Below are positions 14,390-15,773 of a DNA stretch of 15,773 nucleotides, one piece after another. The notes under the pieces were generated by a model that did no database searches, was not told where the DNA came from, and saw nothing but the letters and a program-made list of their open reading frames with translations. The position numbers and the translations under genes are program-made. Positions within the stretch are counted from its first letter, which is position 1, and every line of letters begins with the position of its first letter. The stretch is from positions 1-15,773 of the forward strand of contig JBJOID010000143.1 in NCBI GenBank assembly GCA_046047315.1, in the 5' to 3' direction. Source of the DNA: WGMK01 sp046047315 (GTDB lineage: Bacteria > Hydrogenedentota > Hydrogenedentia > Hydrogenedentales > JAEUWI01).

Positions 14390-15289
14390 CTAACCACAGT
14401 ACTTTCGGTTCAGCTCGTCCAATGACTTTTTGCAGCGTTCGGTCAGGTTCCAGGCGTCGGGCCAGAAGCAGAGGTCGATGGTCCACCAATCGTGCGGGCA
14501 GCCGCAGGTAAGCAGTTCCGGCACGATGGCGTCGAAGTCGAGGTAGCCGTCGCCGAAGGGCGGGTGGCTGCTGGTCTCGTCGTGGTGCAGCGTGCCGTCG
14601 CTGTCGATCAGGTGAATGTGGTTGATCTTTCCCTTCAGGCGCTTGAGCAGGTCGAGGCATCCTCCGGGAAGGATCTCCTTCTCACCGGGCTGGCGCGCGC
14701 CCTTGCCCGCCACCATTTCCGCGTGGCAGGTGTCAAACATCACACCGAAGTTGTCCTCGCCCACGCCCTCGATCACACGCTCAATATCGCTCGGCTTGTT
14801 GAATGCGAAGCCCGGCTCGAATTCCCAGGTCACATAGATGCCCTTGTCGGCGGCGCGCTTGCTGCATTCTTTCCAGGTCGAGGTTACGCGCTTGAGGGCG
14901 GTGTCGTAATCCACCTCTTCGAAGATGGTCGGGTGCTGCACCGTGTCCACGCGTATGCCCTTCGCGCCGATGTCGAACGTATAGTCCAGCCCGCGCTGGA
15001 ATTCGCTCACATACTTCGAGGTGTCCTCGGTATTGATGAGCTGCTCGCCCCACAGGTTGGGCACGAAAGCCGAAAAGCCAAGGCCGAGCGCCGCAGCGTC
15101 GTCCTTAATCTTCTGGCGCTCTTCCTTGGTGTGCTGGTTGTCCGGGTTCGGATGAATTCCGAATCCGCCCACCTCGACGCCGTCGAAGCCCAGTTCGCTC
15201 AGCTTTCGGCACACCTCGTCCCAAGGCACGGGACAGTCCGCGTAGGGTCCAATCGTGTAAGCCCAGCTTCCGATGGAAATCTTCTTCAT
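14390..15289 (-). CDS. Sugar phosphate isomerase/epimerase (xylose isomerase-like TIM barrel)
   Basis: A 299-residue cytosolic TIM-barrel enzyme of the AP-endonuclease-2/IolE-like superfamily, which isomerises, epimerises or dehydrates sugars and inositols using a divalent metal. Candidate metal ligands and strand motifs are visible: GFDGVEVGG (34-42), TWEFEPG (154-160, E156/E158), MFDTCHAEM (184-192, D186 and H189), HIHLIDSDG (224-232, H226) and IDLCFWPD (271-278). The length is normal for the family. A textbook ribosome-binding site (AAGGAGGG, five nt before ATG) fixes the start. It lies downstream of a symporter gene (97-nt gap) and was probably next to the Gfo/Idh gene before the 475-bp insertion. 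Isomerase plus dehydrogenase pairs of this type are common in polyol and sugar catabolic operons. The exact substrate is unknown. Confidence 0.9.
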   Translation of the reverse strand: MKKISIGSWAYTIGPYADCPVPWDEVCRKLSELGFDGVEVGGFGIHPNPDNQHTKEERQKIKDDAAALGLGFSAFVPNLWGEQLINTEDTSKYVSEFQRGLDYTFDIGAKGIRVDTVQHPTIFEEVDYDTALKRVTSTWKECSKRAADKGIYVTWEFEPGFAFNKPSDIERVIEGVGEDNFGVMFDTCHAEMVAGKGARQPGEKEILPGGCLDLLKRLKGKINHIHLIDSDGTLHHDETSSHPPFGDGYLDFDAIVPELLTCGCPHDWWTIDLCFWPDAWNLTERCKKSLDELNRKYCG

Positions 15290-15386
15290 ATTACCCTCCT
15301 TCTCGATTCCAGCCCGCAGTGCGCGGGAAAGCTGCTATTTAGCCTTGCGCCCACGCGAAAGTGCAAGCAGCCCTGAAGGGGAGGAA

Positions 15387-15773
15387 TCAACCGTCCAGCG
15401 CGGGCTCGACGGGGTGGCGGCTGCGCTTCTGGCGCAGCAGGCGCTGCACCTGCCGGTGCTTCTCATCCGTAAGCGGCATGAACAAGAACACCAGCGACGC
15501 CACGATGAAGAAGCCGCCGACCACCGGACCGAACAGCATGGAGAGCCGCCATGCCACCTCGGGCGGTTGTTCCGTCGCCCCTGCCTGGTAGCCAATCATG
15601 GACAGCATTTGTCCCGTCGTGGCCAGCCCAATGGCGCGGGCAATCTTGGTGGCCAGTGTCCAGCAACCGAAATAGAGGCCTTCCCGGTGCTGCCCGGATC
15701 GAAGCTCGTCGTAGTCCGCGATATCCGCCACCAACGAATCAAAGAGGATGATACTGCTGACGAGGAACCCGCC
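15387..15773 (-). CDS. MFS sugar:cation symporter, GPH type, C-terminal fragment (5' end outside window)
   Basis: The last 128 residues of a 12-helix inner-membrane transporter; the frame is open to the right edge. The segment SLVADIADYDELRSGQHREGLY is the hallmark loop of the glycoside-pentoside-hexuronide:cation symporter family (MelB/YicJ-like). It is followed by two hydrophobic helices (IARAIGLATTGQMLSMIGY and FGPVVGGFFIVASLVFLFM) and a basic cytoplasmic tail ending at the stop. Members import sugars or glycosides with H+ or Na+. As first visible gene of the leftward unit it probably brings in the substrate of the downstream isomerase and dehydrogenase. Confidence 0.85.
   Translation of the reverse strand, partial: GGFLVSSIILFDSLVADIADYDELRSGQHREGLYFGCWTLATKIARAIGLATTGQMLSMIGYQAGATEQPPEVAWRLSMLFGPVVGGFFIVASLVFLFMPLTDEKHRQVQRLLRQKRSRHPVEPALDG

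Overview
The window is a piece of a high-G+C bacterial chromosome. Two things point to candidate phylum Hydrogenedentota or a relative in the PVC/Lentisphaerae-like neighbourhood. One is a secreted protease with a long Glu-Gly linker followed by EF-hand/dockerin-like 'LLR..Q' modules. The other is the mix of a large Ser/Thr kinase with a beta-propeller tail, Gfo/Idh oxidoreductases and TIM-barrel sugar isomerases. This assignment is inference from family style; no rRNA gene is present.

Layout. On the plus strand, the 3' end of an isoleucyl-tRNA synthetase gene (1-800) overlaps by 4 nt a secreted GH18 glycosidase gene (797-1711). A DEAD-box RNA helicase (1871-3622, minus) converges on them. 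It is divergent from a 1013-residue secreted metzincin-like metalloprotease (3768-6809, plus). A minus-strand block follows: a 1425-residue membrane Ser/Thr kinase with propeller and PDZ-like tail (8237-12514), an intergenic 45-codon reading frame with a strong Shine-Dalgarno (8052-8189), an unrecognised 287-residue protein with a cysteine-rich tail (7094-7957), an orphan second cysteine-rich tail with no start codon (6891-7061), and a UUCG-loop terminator (6837-6869). A second minus-strand block runs inward from the right edge: a sugar/cation symporter fragment (15387-15773), a TIM-barrel sugar isomerase (14390-15289), a low-G+C GxxExxY-family gene between terminal inverted repeats (13911-14385), and a Gfo/Idh oxidoreductase (12739-13884), ending in a strong terminator (12681-12719).

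How it fits together. The right block reads as a carbohydrate or polyol uptake and oxidation operon (transporter, isomerase, NAD-dependent dehydrogenase) interrupted by a small repeat-flanked insertion. The GH18 enzyme and protease suggest extracellular polymer degradation. The 6.9-8.2 kb interval is the most unusual part. It has lower G+C, an in-frame stop just after the best ribosome-binding site, two related Cys tails of which one is orphaned, and a small ORF sharing an 'AWV' N-terminus. It looks like a rearranging or decaying accessory locus.

No tRNA, rRNA, CRISPR array or classical insertion sequence was seen. No stretch over 300 nt lacks a feature. The longest gaps (6810-7093, 7958-8236, 12515-12738, 1712-1870) are covered by the entries below, except 1712-1870, a convergent intergenic gap in which I see no convincing terminator.
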